DNA from: Mugil cephalus
Lineage: Eukaryota; Chordata; Actinopteri; Mugiliformes; Mugilidae
Direction: 5' to 3'
Assembly (NCBI RefSeq): GCF_022458985.1
Contig: NC_061770.1
Span: forward strand, 4,584,501-4,648,500
Length of the DNA stretch: 64,000 nucleotides
The notes beneath the pieces were generated by a model. The model searched no databases, was not told the DNA's origin, and was given only the letters and a program-made list of their open reading frames with translations. Positions within the stretch are counted from its first letter, which is position 1. Each line of letters begins with the position of its first letter. Shown one piece after another: positions 36,482 through 48,573 of this stretch. A program made the translations under genes and the position numbers.

Positions 36482-37642
36482 TCAGCCATTCCTGCCTGAC
36501 AACCAATAGATGGTAGCTCAATGCTACGGCTCACACAGTAAACACAGCTGTCACACACATGCATGCAAGGGAGGAAACTATGTTCTGGTGCATTCTGTTT
36601 TTCATTTGATGCTGATGGAGACACAGAGAAGAAAGGGTTAGCGTTATGTTGTTTGGTTGTTTTGGCCAGGTAATAACAATGATATTATTATTGTGATATG
36701 ATGATGATGATATAATTCTATGATTAAAATGCAGTCGGCTTTGTGCTCATTTACAAGAGTTTCTTCGTTTGAAAAATATTAAAAAGCTTGTGAGAAAACT
36801 TCATTCATAGATATCATATTCAAATGCAATGATAATTAAATAAAATGTATTCGGAAAAGTTCTGTTATATTTTAGCAGTTAACCAAAAGATGACTTGACT
36901 AATCAAAAAGTGATGGTCAGATTATTTGACTGAATAAATGATCAGTTGTTGCATTGCTTGATTGAGCATGTAACCTGGTCCAACCTTTTGGATTAGTTTT
37001 GCGTCTGCCATCAATTTAAATTTGAATTTTAGTTTTTTCACTTAATACAGTTGCACAGAAGCCAGACTCAGTTCTGATCAAAATATAACTTTGTTAACAC
37101 ACAATTTAGATTAGATTTTATTATGCTGTTGATTTCATCTGAGAAAAAAAAAATACCTCTGCAAACAACTAATCCTACCAATCCGTGTCATTTAGCTGTA
37201 AACAAATTCAGCTCCATGGCCTGTATGACTGGGGCACACGCGATCGGGGAGATTACAGTATAACATAAAAAAGTAATTATGAATCATCAGGGGAATTTTG
37301 CACTATATCTGACATCACCGTCCTGTGCAAAGTAAAAAAAAAAAAATGGCAAAAAAGTCAAAATCTGTAGTCCTCGTGAACGACATGAGTGTTGGTGGAA
37401 GCTGATAATCAACTACTGAAGCTGCGTGAACCACAGCTTTGATTTGCTTCGAACCAGCAGCAAAATATCTTCAACAGGAAGTAATTTAAGTTCATAGTCC
37501 TAACAAGAACCATGCCAGCCCTTGTTCAGAAAGCTGAACATTAAAATGAATTAGATGGGAGAAGAACGCGGAAACAAAGTAGGTCTGAACACGTGTCTAT
37601 AAGACCATTGTTCTGAGCAAAGGTCGCCTATATACAAATTAG

Positions 37643-37670
37643 ACACACACACACACACACACACACACAC
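37643..37670. repeat. (CA)n microsatellite
   Basis: About 14 uninterrupted CA units. Confidence 0.9.
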
Positions 37671-40432
37671 TTTCCCATCCGTCCAAATCTTGGCAGAGGT
37701 ATTGCAGAAAGGCCAATCCAATTCATTAGCCAATGTCCAATCAGCTACCTGTCAGCAGGAGGAAACATTACAACAATAACCTGGACTTGGACACATTACA
37801 ATGAGTAAACAGTATGTGGACATACTACACTCCAGTGAAAGTGCTGCTACCAAAATTCAGCAGAATGCATTATAAAAATCACTTTCTAAAGGTGTAATCA
37901 ACAAATTTTTATAATTCAATAATCCTCATTCAATTCCAATACTCCCTGAAAATGTATAAACATGTGTCTGCTTATTCATTCCAGCAGTGCTGCACAAATA
38001 CACCGCCTAAACAAACTAATTTCATTTGGCAGAAAACAATAATATTAGTTAGATTATCAATGTTTATCTGTGCTTTAAATTAACCTGTTCAAACAGAGAC
38101 TTTTCAATCTTAGTACAACTTCGCTACCCCTGCTAAAATAACCTTCATTTAATACCAAATGTATTTTAAATGAATTGAGCTGAACCAGTCAGCTCAGGTG
38201 TAACTGTGATGCCAGCACACTTAAAATTACTGTTTTCTATTTAATCTTCACAGCTTCTCTTGTCACACAGGTCAGGTTGAGGTCATTTCACAGAGAAAGC
38301 TCCTGTAGAAACAATGCGGAGGGCGTCCACAGTCCACCACAACAACCTGCGTCAAACCACTGTCAAAGACGTGAGAGAAAAACAGGGTGGGGAGCGTGAT
38401 GGAGATGAGACGGAGGCAGACAGAGGGGAGACCGTCGGGTCAGGCAGACGGACATGGAATGGCAGGCAGAAAGAAGTGATTAGTTCAGGCTGACAAAGAA
38501 ATGGAGACAGAAAGTGCAAAGTGAAAGTGAATATATGACAGAGCCACGTGACTTGTGATCACAGGACTCTTACGCCATCATGTTTTAAGGACACGCTCCT
38601 GACAAGAATTGTCTCTCTGAAGGAAAACATTTTTTTAGTGCATGGCTGAGTTCTCTGATTAGCAGAGAGTACTTCATTGGGGTACTTTTACTGTTTTAAT
38701 TACTCACAGTCAGACCAACTGATGAGCATTTGTCGTGTACCTGCATACAATGGTGAGTTTAGCTGCAGTGAGCCCAAGTGGATGCGACTAACTTGCAACT
38801 GAAAATTAGAAACGACACTGTGTCAGATGGAAATACAGTCCCTGTTAAATACAACACATTCTAAAAATATCACACTTTTACCAATTTCAAAATTAACTAC
38901 ATATATTCTTGTATTCTGACAAGAGTGCAGCCAGAGTTCCTGTCCAGCTAAGACAGGGAGTTGTCTTACGCAATTATATTTGAAATTTAGTTTGCGAATT
39001 ATTTTCTTGATTGATTAATTAATTAATCATTTAGTCCGTGCTGCTACCTGCTGTCTCATTTTCAAGTAAAGGAAGCTGTGAATTCACATTTGAGAGGTTG
39101 AGATTTCTTCTTGACAGATTTATTGACCATAACTAGAATTCACATTTGGATACTGCTGATTTCACCACTGATTTTGACTCCCTCAGGCATTGAGTTACCT
39201 CGACCAGTAAAAACAAACACACTGAAAACTGAAAAACAAGTAAACGCTGTTAAAGTAATTGAATAGTTAAATTGAATTATTCTCTTTTGAGATGAATCCG
39301 AACATTTAAAAAGCACAAGATTTTAAAGATGTCAACTAACAACATATGCACATCGCTATAGAACATAATCTCTCTGTCATCTAATGAGTTGCACTATTTA
39401 TACCCTTCAGTCATAAATCACGTCTATAAAACTCAGTTTTTGCAATTGTCTACAACTATAGCTGCTGAATGTGAACCCTGTAATCCTTCCATGTGAGGAC
39501 ACAAATGTCAATACCAAATGCCAATGAGCCAAACTAGGTATCCCAGCTGGGGGATAATTTTAGGTTTTCAGGGGTCATGGCAGAGAGAGACAGACAGAAA
39601 ACTATTGAACCGAGCTACAGCAGCTACATGCAGATACAAAGTAGGTAAGGAAGAAGAAGTAATGTAAACGATACTATATCTACAACAGAAAGTAACAGAC
39701 GGAACAGAAACGGACTTTTAGCAAAGCTGAAGTGGTTCATTGTTTAATCTAAATGTCTAGACAGAAAATGTGTGGGCAATTATTTTAATTAAACTAAAAA
39801 CTGAACAGATTAACAATGACAGAAAGAATTATTAATAGAATTGTTCATAACTTTGGTACCAGTCTAACTGTTTAAATGATTTACTGAAATTAAAAAATCT
39901 GAGAAGCCATTTGAAGATACCTCTTTCTTGACCTTTTGCACATTATGTGATCAATAACCCATACCGAAAGTAAGCATTAACTGCAGCATTAGTTCTCTAT
40001 TGCATTGAAGGCCCAGTGTGACCGCATTGTAGAGGCAGTAATCTCCCTCTCTGACCTACTATTGGTCTATTATCTAGGCACAACCTGATTTGATGTGACT
40101 GGTTTTTATATATGACTCACTGATGACCACTGTAGCAGATGATACAGATGACATCATCCACTATCTTCTGTTCCCCTAAACTCTTACACAGACCTGCTGA
40201 GTCAGACAAGAAATATGAGCTGGCCAAATGTTTCCTGGACACAAAAAAAGAGAGCTGATGACATGTATGCAATGCAATGCATGCATTAGTAAGAGTACTA
40301 TGAATCCGTATATTGTATAAACTGGCACAACTATGAATCAATAGTATTCAAGGCTGCTACGAATACTACGAAAAATACAATATGAAAACTTTGTAAATGA
40401 ATGAATGCAAAGTCTGTGGAATGATCCACACA

Positions 40433-40454
40433 AATCAATCAATCAATCAATCGA
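40433..40454. repeat. (AATC)n microsatellite
   Basis: Five AATC units, the last changed to ATCG. Confidence 0.8.
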
Positions 40455-41416
40455 TCATACCTGGTATTTTCTGCAATTTCTAAATAATCTAAATAAGACT
40501 ATTCAGGTTAAGAAAGGTGCATTATATTGCAATTATTTCTGTCTTCAAAGAATCACTGAAAATAACCTGATGCATTGCTTGTTCGGGAAAACATATCACC
40601 AAGACTTTCAGTGGACCGAACTGCTGCCTGGGTTGCAATGACTAAAAACATCCCAACTGAACTGACACAATAGAGGTGGCCAAGGACCCCAAACTACTTA
40701 CGATTTTGTAATAAAACCCTTACAAACATGTAACCACACACAGAGACAGTTTGTAATGCCACCTGCCACTACACACATCACATGCGGGCAAAGAAAGACA
40801 GCAGCTCTACTCCATCTGCTTCACAAACGCTCGTATAAAATACAATAATAGGAGCTGTCCCGTTAAGAACGATACAAAATAACCTACGATTTAACAATCG
40901 ATTCTTTACGAACCTGGTTATTTCTTGGACATGCTTTTGATGAACGTGCAAGTTGCACCTGTCTCTCTAACATTGTAAAGACAGGCGTCAGCTTTGAGAG
41001 CGAAAAAGCTACAGACTGCAAATCCGGATTTATCCCGTGTTCCCCGTTTTACTCGACACTGGCTAAAATCGTGGCGTTTAAACTGACAATACTCGATCGG
41101 AGGTGAAACCTCTTGATCTGAACCCGGCGTATGTCTGAGATCACGTAACTTACTGTGGGGCTTTCGATTCGTGACTGGCAGCTAAACTAGAAATTACCGG
41201 TCGACTCGGGAGCCAACCCGTGGTTAAAGCGGATAATCTCCAGACACCGCATCAAAGGAACGCAACCAGCATCCATGTTGGTTAGCCAGCCTATAGCCTA
41301 GCTCACACTGAGAGATGTGGTTTGAATAAGCCAGCTAGCACTTAGCTCGCTAACTAATCCAAGGGCAGTAAAGCTGACTAATGTTAGCCTCTAGGCTAAC
41401 TCTGTGCATTTCTTAC

Positions 41417-41697
41417 CTTTTCTCCGCACTGGGCAGCGTGGCTTCCGTTTTTCTTAATAAGAAGCCTAGCTCGAGTGTTATAATACTCGCATCCCAGTTG
41501 CGCGTTGCTTTCCGCCGCTAAACCATTCAAATAGCCGGGTAGCGCAGCGACTGAGCTAACGGCTACTCCAGGAGAGAACGAGCTGTCAATCCGTGCAGGA
41601 CAGGACGGTCGCGCGGAAAACCTCCCACTCTGCTCTCTGCTCGCTCCCGCTAACAGCAGGCGCGCTCACGACACAACAGAACATCAACACTCTACGT
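41417..41697 (-). promoter_or_regulatory. dnajc5: Probable non-coding first exon and promoter of dnajc5
   Basis: The minus strand reads GCCCAGTGCGGAGAAAAG directly before GTAAGAAATG, a strong splice donor at 41416. The exon body is richer in CpG than its surroundings. No open frame starts here, so it would be 5' UTR. DNAJC5 in other vertebrates also has a distant non-coding first exon. The transcription start is not located. Confidence 0.5.
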
Positions 41698-42434
41698 TAG
41701 TGATGTTCGATATCACCGATTTCCTTCCCGACCCGACACTGAGTAAATCTCATCCTGGTATCGGCGACACCGATATGACACCGATACTTTGTGCAAAATG
41801 CACTTAGACGTCTGGCAAATCTAAAGAAGCAGTGAATTAAAATCATAGCTTCGTAAAGAATATAAGACATCAGAATCCTTTATTTGTTTTAAACTTGTAG
41901 ATATATTGAGGTAGCAGTGTAGTTTACAATATAGTCGAACTAATACAACAATAACAAAACAAAGAAAGGGAGACAAAACCATAAATAAGTTTTTGTTTTG
42001 TTTTCTACTTTCCAGTTTTTACCAACAGTGTGGTTTTACAGTTTCTATTAACTGCCTTGTGCAACTTTTATTACTTACGGCTCAAATGACAGAGTCGACA
42101 GCCGATAAATACATTAAGTGGTCAAAAAAAAAAAAAAAAAAAAAGCAGAGGACAGAGTCATACAAAACATTTGAAAATGGGCTGTTTGGGGTTGACTCCG
42201 TTATGCTCAGTCTACAGAATGAGACAGTAACTGCAGCTGCCGCTGCACTTATTACGCACTTGCCAGGCAGAAAAAAAGTATCTACAAAGTACCTTTGTAT
42301 CACTGTTCCTGCTAATGATAAACATTACCTCAAATGACCGAAGTATCAGACATTTTGATTTGAGAATCGGTTTCAGAGCATAAAGATCTAGTACTGGTGG
42401 TATCGATATTTCCATATCGATCCGCACATCACTA
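41698..42434. mobile_element. hAT-type non-autonomous element in the dnajc5-adrm1 promoter interval
   Basis: The element starts TAGTGATGTTCGATATCACCG and ends ATCGATCCGCACATCACTA, imperfect inverted repeats. The 8-base flanks CTCTACGT and CTCTACGA differ at one position, a hAT-type duplication. It holds a 21-base poly(A) run (42124-42144). Two open frames inside have no recognisable transposase domain. Confidence 0.75.
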
Positions 42435-42490
42435 CTCTACGACGCTAGGAAGAAGAAACTTGTTGGTGCTTTCAGCGATCACAACTTCAG
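42435..42490 (+). promoter_or_regulatory. adrm1: Candidate non-coding first exon of adrm1
   Basis: The plus strand reads GATCACAACTTCAG followed by GTATTTG, a fair splice donor about 1 kb before the adrm1 start exon. The exon would begin very near the right end of the hAT element. This is inference from one donor site and its position. Confidence 0.4.
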
Positions 42491-43484
42491 GTATTTGAAC
42501 AGAAGTTAGTTTGAAATTTCGGTTTCACACAAAACTGCTCAAAAGGACATCAGACTTAGACTTCATTGTCAATTCGATGTTTCGAATTACTTTAAATATA
42601 AAGAAAGCTTTTGGCCTCGGCGGTGTATCGGTTTAGCCATGTCATGGGCTAACGTTAGCATTGACAAGCAGCATGACACAGCCAGAAGTCATAGCTAACT
42701 AGCTGACTGGCTAACTGCTAGTTTTGTTAGATACGTTCTGAAAAGTCTGTGTGGCACAAACTACCTAGTCCTGTTTTATTTTTGAAGCAAACATAAAGGA
42801 CAAAGTTACGGACAGTTATCACGTTGCTGTATTAATGCTATGCGTTAAAGCAACGATTACTGGGGGAAAAAAAGAAAAAAACATGCCACGCAAAGCTAGT
42901 TCTGTGTCCAACCTTGAGTTTGACTGCTTTTGATGCAACGTTAGTTTCACTTTGGGGATTACTCTAAGTAGCATTTTAATCAAATCTATTCATTAGAGTT
43001 CATCAATATTCTTATGCCGAAAAGTAATTTGTTTAACTATCTGATGTCATTGTAAAGGGTGAAACACTGTATGAACTAAACACATCAAAGAGCTTAAATG
43101 GCAAATAGAAATTGAATCAAATTGTTTAGTAGCATTACTTGGTCAAAAATATTTCTCTGTCATCCTTTATACAGAGGAAAAAGATGATAGCTGTTTGTGC
43201 CCAGTTGTATTTAATGTTTGATATCATGAAGCCCAGAGATTGAAATGTGACATACATGAGACGTTCTGAATATTCTCTTTGTAAGAATTCATTTATTTAT
43301 TTTATTTTATTTATTTTAAGTACGATGTGTGTTTTCTACTTTCTAACTGGTACACAATAAACCTTTCATCAGTACTGAAATACCCCTACTAATGTCCTTT
43401 CTGATTTGTGGCTTAATTTATTTATGCCGGTGAAGCAATTCTTGACTGATCTTGTGAAGCTGAAACCTTTCTATTTTCCCTCAG
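42491..43484. other. Presumed adrm1 first intron
   Basis: No exon seen. An AT-rich TTTATTTTATTT run lies near 43290-43320. The stretch ends at the TTTTCCCTCAG acceptor of the start exon. Confidence 0.45.
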
Positions 43485-43502
43485 TGTTAAAGGGATCTGA
43501 AG

Positions 43503-46500
43503 ATGTCGTCAGGCGCTCTCTTTCCGAGCTTGGTCAGTGGGTCCAGGGGAAGCTCCAGCAAGTACTTGGTGGAGTTTCGTGCCGGCAAAATGAACTTGAA
43601 GGGGAACACTGTCACACCAGACAAACGCAAGGGGATGGTGTACATCCAGCAGTCTGATGATTCCCTGATTCACTTCTGCTGGAAGGACAGGACATCGGGG
43701 AGTGTTGATGATGTGAGTGTTGCTTAACTACCCTCTTTAATGTAATGGCTTAATCGGCAGCAAGGGTTTGCTAAATTAAAACTTAAGCATTAACTTGAAT
43801 AAACCTGTCAAACTTATTAAAGCTGACAATTTCCCCACTGTGGGATAAATGAAAAGACTAACTCTTAATTTTCTTGTTCGTGATTCTGTGTCTGAGGAAA
43901 ATTTACCAACATAGTAACTAATTTAACAATTGAGATAATTGAGCTATTCTTCACTTTTCAAACAAAGCATGGTCTCATTGCACTTCGATAAAAACTCAGT
44001 TGTTTCTATCTTTAGACGAGTAAACTCCACAAATACAAAGAAATTGAGGGCAGATGCTGCACTCCTGCAAGGGGGACAAAATGGACTTTGAACAACTGTT
44101 GTTGTTTTTGCTCACAAGAGCAGTTTTGTCATCACTAATGCTGACACTTTGAATCCTAATTTAGCTGGCCTTCCCTAAAGCTGGCAAAGTGGCCGTGCCA
44201 TTTCAGTGCTGCAGTGATGTAGTTGCCTCGGTTTTCCCTTTTGGTGATTGGGTGATGATGATTTGTTGTGTCACGGCAACCCCTGTCTTCTCTCTCTCCC
44301 TGTTGAATGTCTCGACTTGTATTTTTTCATGTCCAGGACCTGATAATCTTCCCTGATGACTGTGAATTCAAGAGGGTCAACCAGTGCACCACTGGACGTG
44401 TCTACGTGCTGAAATTCAAGGCCGGGTCCAAAAGGCTTTTCTTCTGGATGCAAGTGAGAAAAAAAATGTGGATTGTCGTCTTTTTAAACGACAAAGAAGT
44501 AGAGATGTGAAAGTGGGGACATCTGTGTCCATTTATGTGCCTGCAGATGGATGTTTAATAGAGGGAAACTGAATTATGACTCAATAGTTATGAATAGAGT
44601 TTATTACAGTCCATCGTTGATAAAAAGTTTCTGCCCACTTAATGGAATGGCATTTATCTTATTTACGAATAGAGGGTATGTATTGACGTCACTGCCGCCT
44701 GCGGCCACGTCCTTCTAAGGGGCAAAAACATGGTGAACTGTATCAGTAACTACAGCGACACTGAGAAAAATGTGGATTATCTGATCAGATTTAGGACATT
44801 TGGACTCGACAATGATCCATACGAACTAGTATGGATTTGGAAAGTTAGTTAAGGTCAATCTGGTTATGATGATTGTAGCTAAATAAAAGATGCTAACGCT
44901 AAGAGCTTATTGTAAATACTCTGTTTATTGTTTTGTAGTTTTTTATTGTTCTAGCTGAAATAGTTACTGTTGGCTGTAACTATGCCAAAACAACAACATG
45001 GACAAACTTATCTGACAGCCTAACTTAAGCTATGAGTTCATCAAAAAATACAACATAAATTGATATTACCTGAGACTAAATGTGAACCACAACACCAGGT
45101 TTCGGTCCCTGGATTCCAGTTTTGTCCATAATGCAACAATTCATTTACTTCTCTTTACTTTGGCAGATATCTGTAAAAATATATCTCTAACTGCTTAGTC
45201 GCACAACAGCTCTTTTTCATGAATTTTACAATATAGACGGTATTAAGGCCTATGATTCAAATTAATGTTGCTAATCTCCACGCTCAACTGTTACTTTTTG
45301 CCACTCAGTGGCCATAACCAGACGTCTGCTTGCTGGGATGTCATGTGCATATCATCTATTTAATTGTGTAATTCCTATATTTTCCTAGATTTTTAGACTA
45401 ATACCAGTGCGTTTATGCCCCTTTTCTCTTAGGAGCCAAAAACGGACAAGGATGAGGAGTACTGCCGTAAGGTGAATGAGTACCTGAACAACCCTCCCAT
45501 TGCTGGAGCACCGGGCAGCGGAGGCGGCAGTGGCCACGAGCTGTCTGCTCTCGGAGGAGAGGGAGGCCTGCAGAACCTTCTAGGGAATATGAGTCACAAC
45601 CAGCTTATGCAGCTCATTGGTCCAACTGGACTTGGCGGGCTAGGTGATTAGCTTCTGAGATTTCATTTCACATAAACAGCTTATAGTTCACATTTATTTG
45701 ATTTGACAAACTAGAGACTTGGACACTTGTTTAATCAGAGATTAGTTGGGCCTGTTTTGATTTGTTTGTGTTTGTCTAAGGCTTGGGAGCACTAGCTGGT
45801 CCAGGACTAGCAAACCTTCTGGGCAGTGGAGGACCAGCCACCAGCAGCTCCTCATCCAGGTGAGACTGACCACACAGCTCACTCCAATACAGCAAAAATA
45901 GTTAATCACTACTGAATTCAAGATGCCTCTCCTTCCTGTTAATTTACGTTTGTCTTCCGTTTTCTTTCCAGCTCTCGTAGTCAGTCAGCAGCAGCCACTC
46001 CTTCATCAGGTGCAGCCCCCAGACTGAGCTCCTCTCAGGCCCCCACCACCCCTGCAGCTCCTGCTGCCCCAGCTTCCTCCACCACTGGTGTTGCTCCCTC
46101 CACACCAGGTATGTAAAGTTCTCTGCTGTGTCATGATGACGTAGTCGCAAATGAACAGTCCACTGTTAATGTTTTCATGTGATCAAGCAAAACAAGCATA
46201 AAACAAGGCAAAACGAAGCCCTTTCATTCTAATGAAGTTAAATTATGCTTGAGTTTTCTAACGCAGTCTCTAATACTTGACGGTTTCTATTCCAGCCTCG
46301 GCTCAGACACCGGTGGTCCCAGCCTCTGTTGGAAGCCCTCCCCCCCACCAGCCTATCCAGCTCAGTGACCTTCAGAGCATCCTAGCCACCATGAACGTTC
46401 CAGCAACGGGTGCTCAGGGATCAGCGGGTGAGTGACAGATGAGGATAGCAGTGTTGTAGTGAAAAAAAAAACAAACCCACAACTATTCCAACAAATTTCA

Positions 46501-47355
46501 CTTCTTGCATCCTCGCTCCTCTCGTCGTACAGTGGACCTAGCAAGCGTCTGCACCCCGGAGATGATGGCTCCGATCCTGAGTAACGCCGAGGTCCAACAG
46601 AGGCTGCTGCCCTTCCTCCCCAGTGGAGAGAGTTTACCACAGAGCGCTGAGGAGATCCAGAGCACACTCAACTCTCCTCAGTTCCAGCAGGTAGGAGGAA
46701 TGAAGAAAGTTAGGACATCACTTCAGCTTCCTGTATACGTCATTGACTGTGACCTCTCCTCTCTTTAGTCTATGAGCATGTTCAGCAGTGCCTTGGCCTC
46801 CGGGCAGCTCGGCCCACTCATGAGTCAGTTTGGTCTGCCGGCTGAAGCTGTGGATGCTGCAAACAAAGGAGGTCAGACAAACGCATGACACTAAGAACCC
46901 TTCATTTCATTTTCCATGTTACCTTTGTTTGTGTTAAGGGTCTTAAATACAGGACAAAAACAAACATTAATACAATGATTCAGTTTAAAGATATTTCAAG
47001 AAGAGCTATTGCTACTGTCCATAAAGTAGCAATATACACATGTTCTGGTTGTTTCACTTGGAAACATTTTGTTTGGGAAATGTACAAGAGTGTTACCTTA
47101 TTCATGGCACATGAGAAAGTGGGTTCATGGGGAAGAAACTCAATGTTCCTACAACATTTCCTGGGCTCTTTGTCTGATGAATGAGGAATTACGACAAGGA
47201 TAGATTTACATTTACATTCACTTCCACGTCCTTTCTGTTTATCAGTGTGTGTTTTTTGCTCCTTGTCAGATGTGGAGGCGTTTGCCCGAGCCATGCAGAG
47301 CAGTAAGGACTCTAAAGAGAAGAAGGAGGACGATGAGGACATGAGTCTGGATTAA
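43503..47355 (+). CDS. adrm1: Proteasomal ubiquitin receptor ADRM1 (RPN13)
   Basis: Nine coding exons join in phase: 43503-43712, 44337-44453, 45433-45643, 45781-45859, 45972-46108, 46296-46427, 46533-46690, 46769-46871 and 47270-47355, giving 410 aa (human 407). The Pru ubiquitin-binding domain fills roughly residues 20-130 ([60 protein letters not shown]). A Gly-rich then Ser/Ala/Pro-rich linker follows. The C-terminal DEUBAD region ([17 protein letters not shown] to [19 protein letters not shown]) binds UCHL5/UCH37, and the protein ends EDDEDMSLD. Role: RPN13 docks on RPN2 of the 19S particle and captures ubiquitin chains. It lies head-to-head with dnajc5 and tail-to-tail with lama5; in human it also adjoins LAMA5. 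The start follows an 18-base 5' UTR piece in the same exon. No defect seen. Confidence 0.96.
44731..44836 (+). repeat. Dispersed fragment with LDNDPYEL frame, in an adrm1 intron
   Basis: Reads [19 protein letters not shown] then [10 protein letters not shown] before a stop. It shares this end with 31625-31715. It is a piece of an unidentified element, not an adrm1 exon: no splice sites fit and the frame is not conserved in ADRM1. Confidence 0.45.
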
Positions 47356-47544
47356 GGCTCAGTTTGCCATGCCTTTTGAGAAATCTGATTCTTTCTGTTT
47401 TTTATTTTCTTTACCTCCTTATCTTCAATGTTGTCTTACACTTTTCTATACCAAAGGCAACTTGCTCCCACTCAGGACAGACTATACAGAGTTAGCAGGT
47501 TTCTGTTTGGGAGAGACCTTTCTGATTCACTCTTGATATTGATA

Positions 47545-47550
47545 ATTAAA
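47545..47550 (+). terminator. adrm1: Candidate polyadenylation signal ATTAAA for adrm1
   Basis: ATTAAA lies 190 bases after the adrm1 stop, giving a short 3' UTR. It is less than 100 bases from the opposing lama5 signal. Confidence 0.5.
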
Positions 47551-47638
47551 AAAATATATTCCTTCACTCAAAGCTTCTTGTTTTTTTGCAGATAAGGTAA
47601 CAAACACAAAAGTCTACAGTTTATATGAAAAAAGAAAC

Positions 47639-47644
47639 TTTATT
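47639..47644 (-). terminator. lama5: Candidate polyadenylation signal AATAAA for lama5
   Basis: AATAAA on the minus strand about 930 bases past the lama5 stop. Downstream (lower coordinates) a T/G-containing patch follows. The region 47645-48573 would be the lama5 3' UTR and holds no open frame of note. Confidence 0.5.
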
Positions 47645-48573
47645 TAAACATTTACAACACAAGGGCGGGGAGTGAGGGGGGATACAGCTTATTCATTTTG
47701 AAATATTTGTAAAAGTGGTTATATTACATACAGGTTCACACTCATTTGGTACATGTTTACATTTATGACGGAATATAGACGGGAGACGCTGCCTGCAACT
47801 TGGACAGAACTAGATTTTGTGGTGCCTTCATGTCCTACGGGAGAGAAGGACTCTATACGGCTTAGGATGGAACTCAACGATCATTTAATTTGAATTAAAT
47901 TATCTTGAATGGCAGACTCGACTCTTTGCACTCTAGGTCAGATTAAAAGAAGTTTTCAGTTCAAAAATCACCAATTATGACGGCTCTAGTATCACCTGAA
48001 TGCAACATCATCACCAATGCTGATAGAAAATGTCTGCAAAATATTTTAAACCCCAAACTAATTGATTCCCCCAAAAGTCCAGTCCCGTCTCGGTGGCAGG
48101 TACGGCCACCCGTCTGTGCTGCCTGAGGACGTTTCTCTAGTATCACAGTGTTCACAGTGTACCGACTCAGTAGGCCTACTTAACATTCTCTGCTGGAGAT
48201 ACACAATACACAGCGGTATACATCTTTTAAAGTCAAAATATTCTGGGACTTTATCTGTATGAATCCAACCTAGAGAAATCAAGCCGTTCTGCCTTTATTT
48301 ACAATATACTACACATTTTCGAAGTGACTGATGTTTTTCATTACAGAGGTGAAATTTAACATCTCGTATCAGTGCATCTCAGCTGTAGCACCCTGTAGCA
48401 CAAAAAAAAAAAAACACCAGGAATATTGTGGTGAAAATATAAAATATACATTTTTTTTTCTGAACGTAGAAAATAAATATTAATATAGATATTTTAAATT
48501 AGCTACAGTAACATGACACCCACCACCAGGATTCTGTAGTTGGAGAATGTGAGGGTAAGACTGTGTGTTGGGT

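Larger units (their letters stand above)
27996..41416. other. Presumed dnajc5 first intron, 13.4 kb without coding exons
   Basis: Bounded by the acceptor before the dnajc5 start exon and a consensus GTAAGA donor at 41416 on the minus strand. It contains one hAT element with a BED remnant, a piece of the dispersed repeat, several CA microsatellites and a shared [12 protein letters not shown] fragment. Open frames of up to ~150 codons here (for example 30154-30609 and 35259-35594) show no known domain. Confidence 0.5.
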
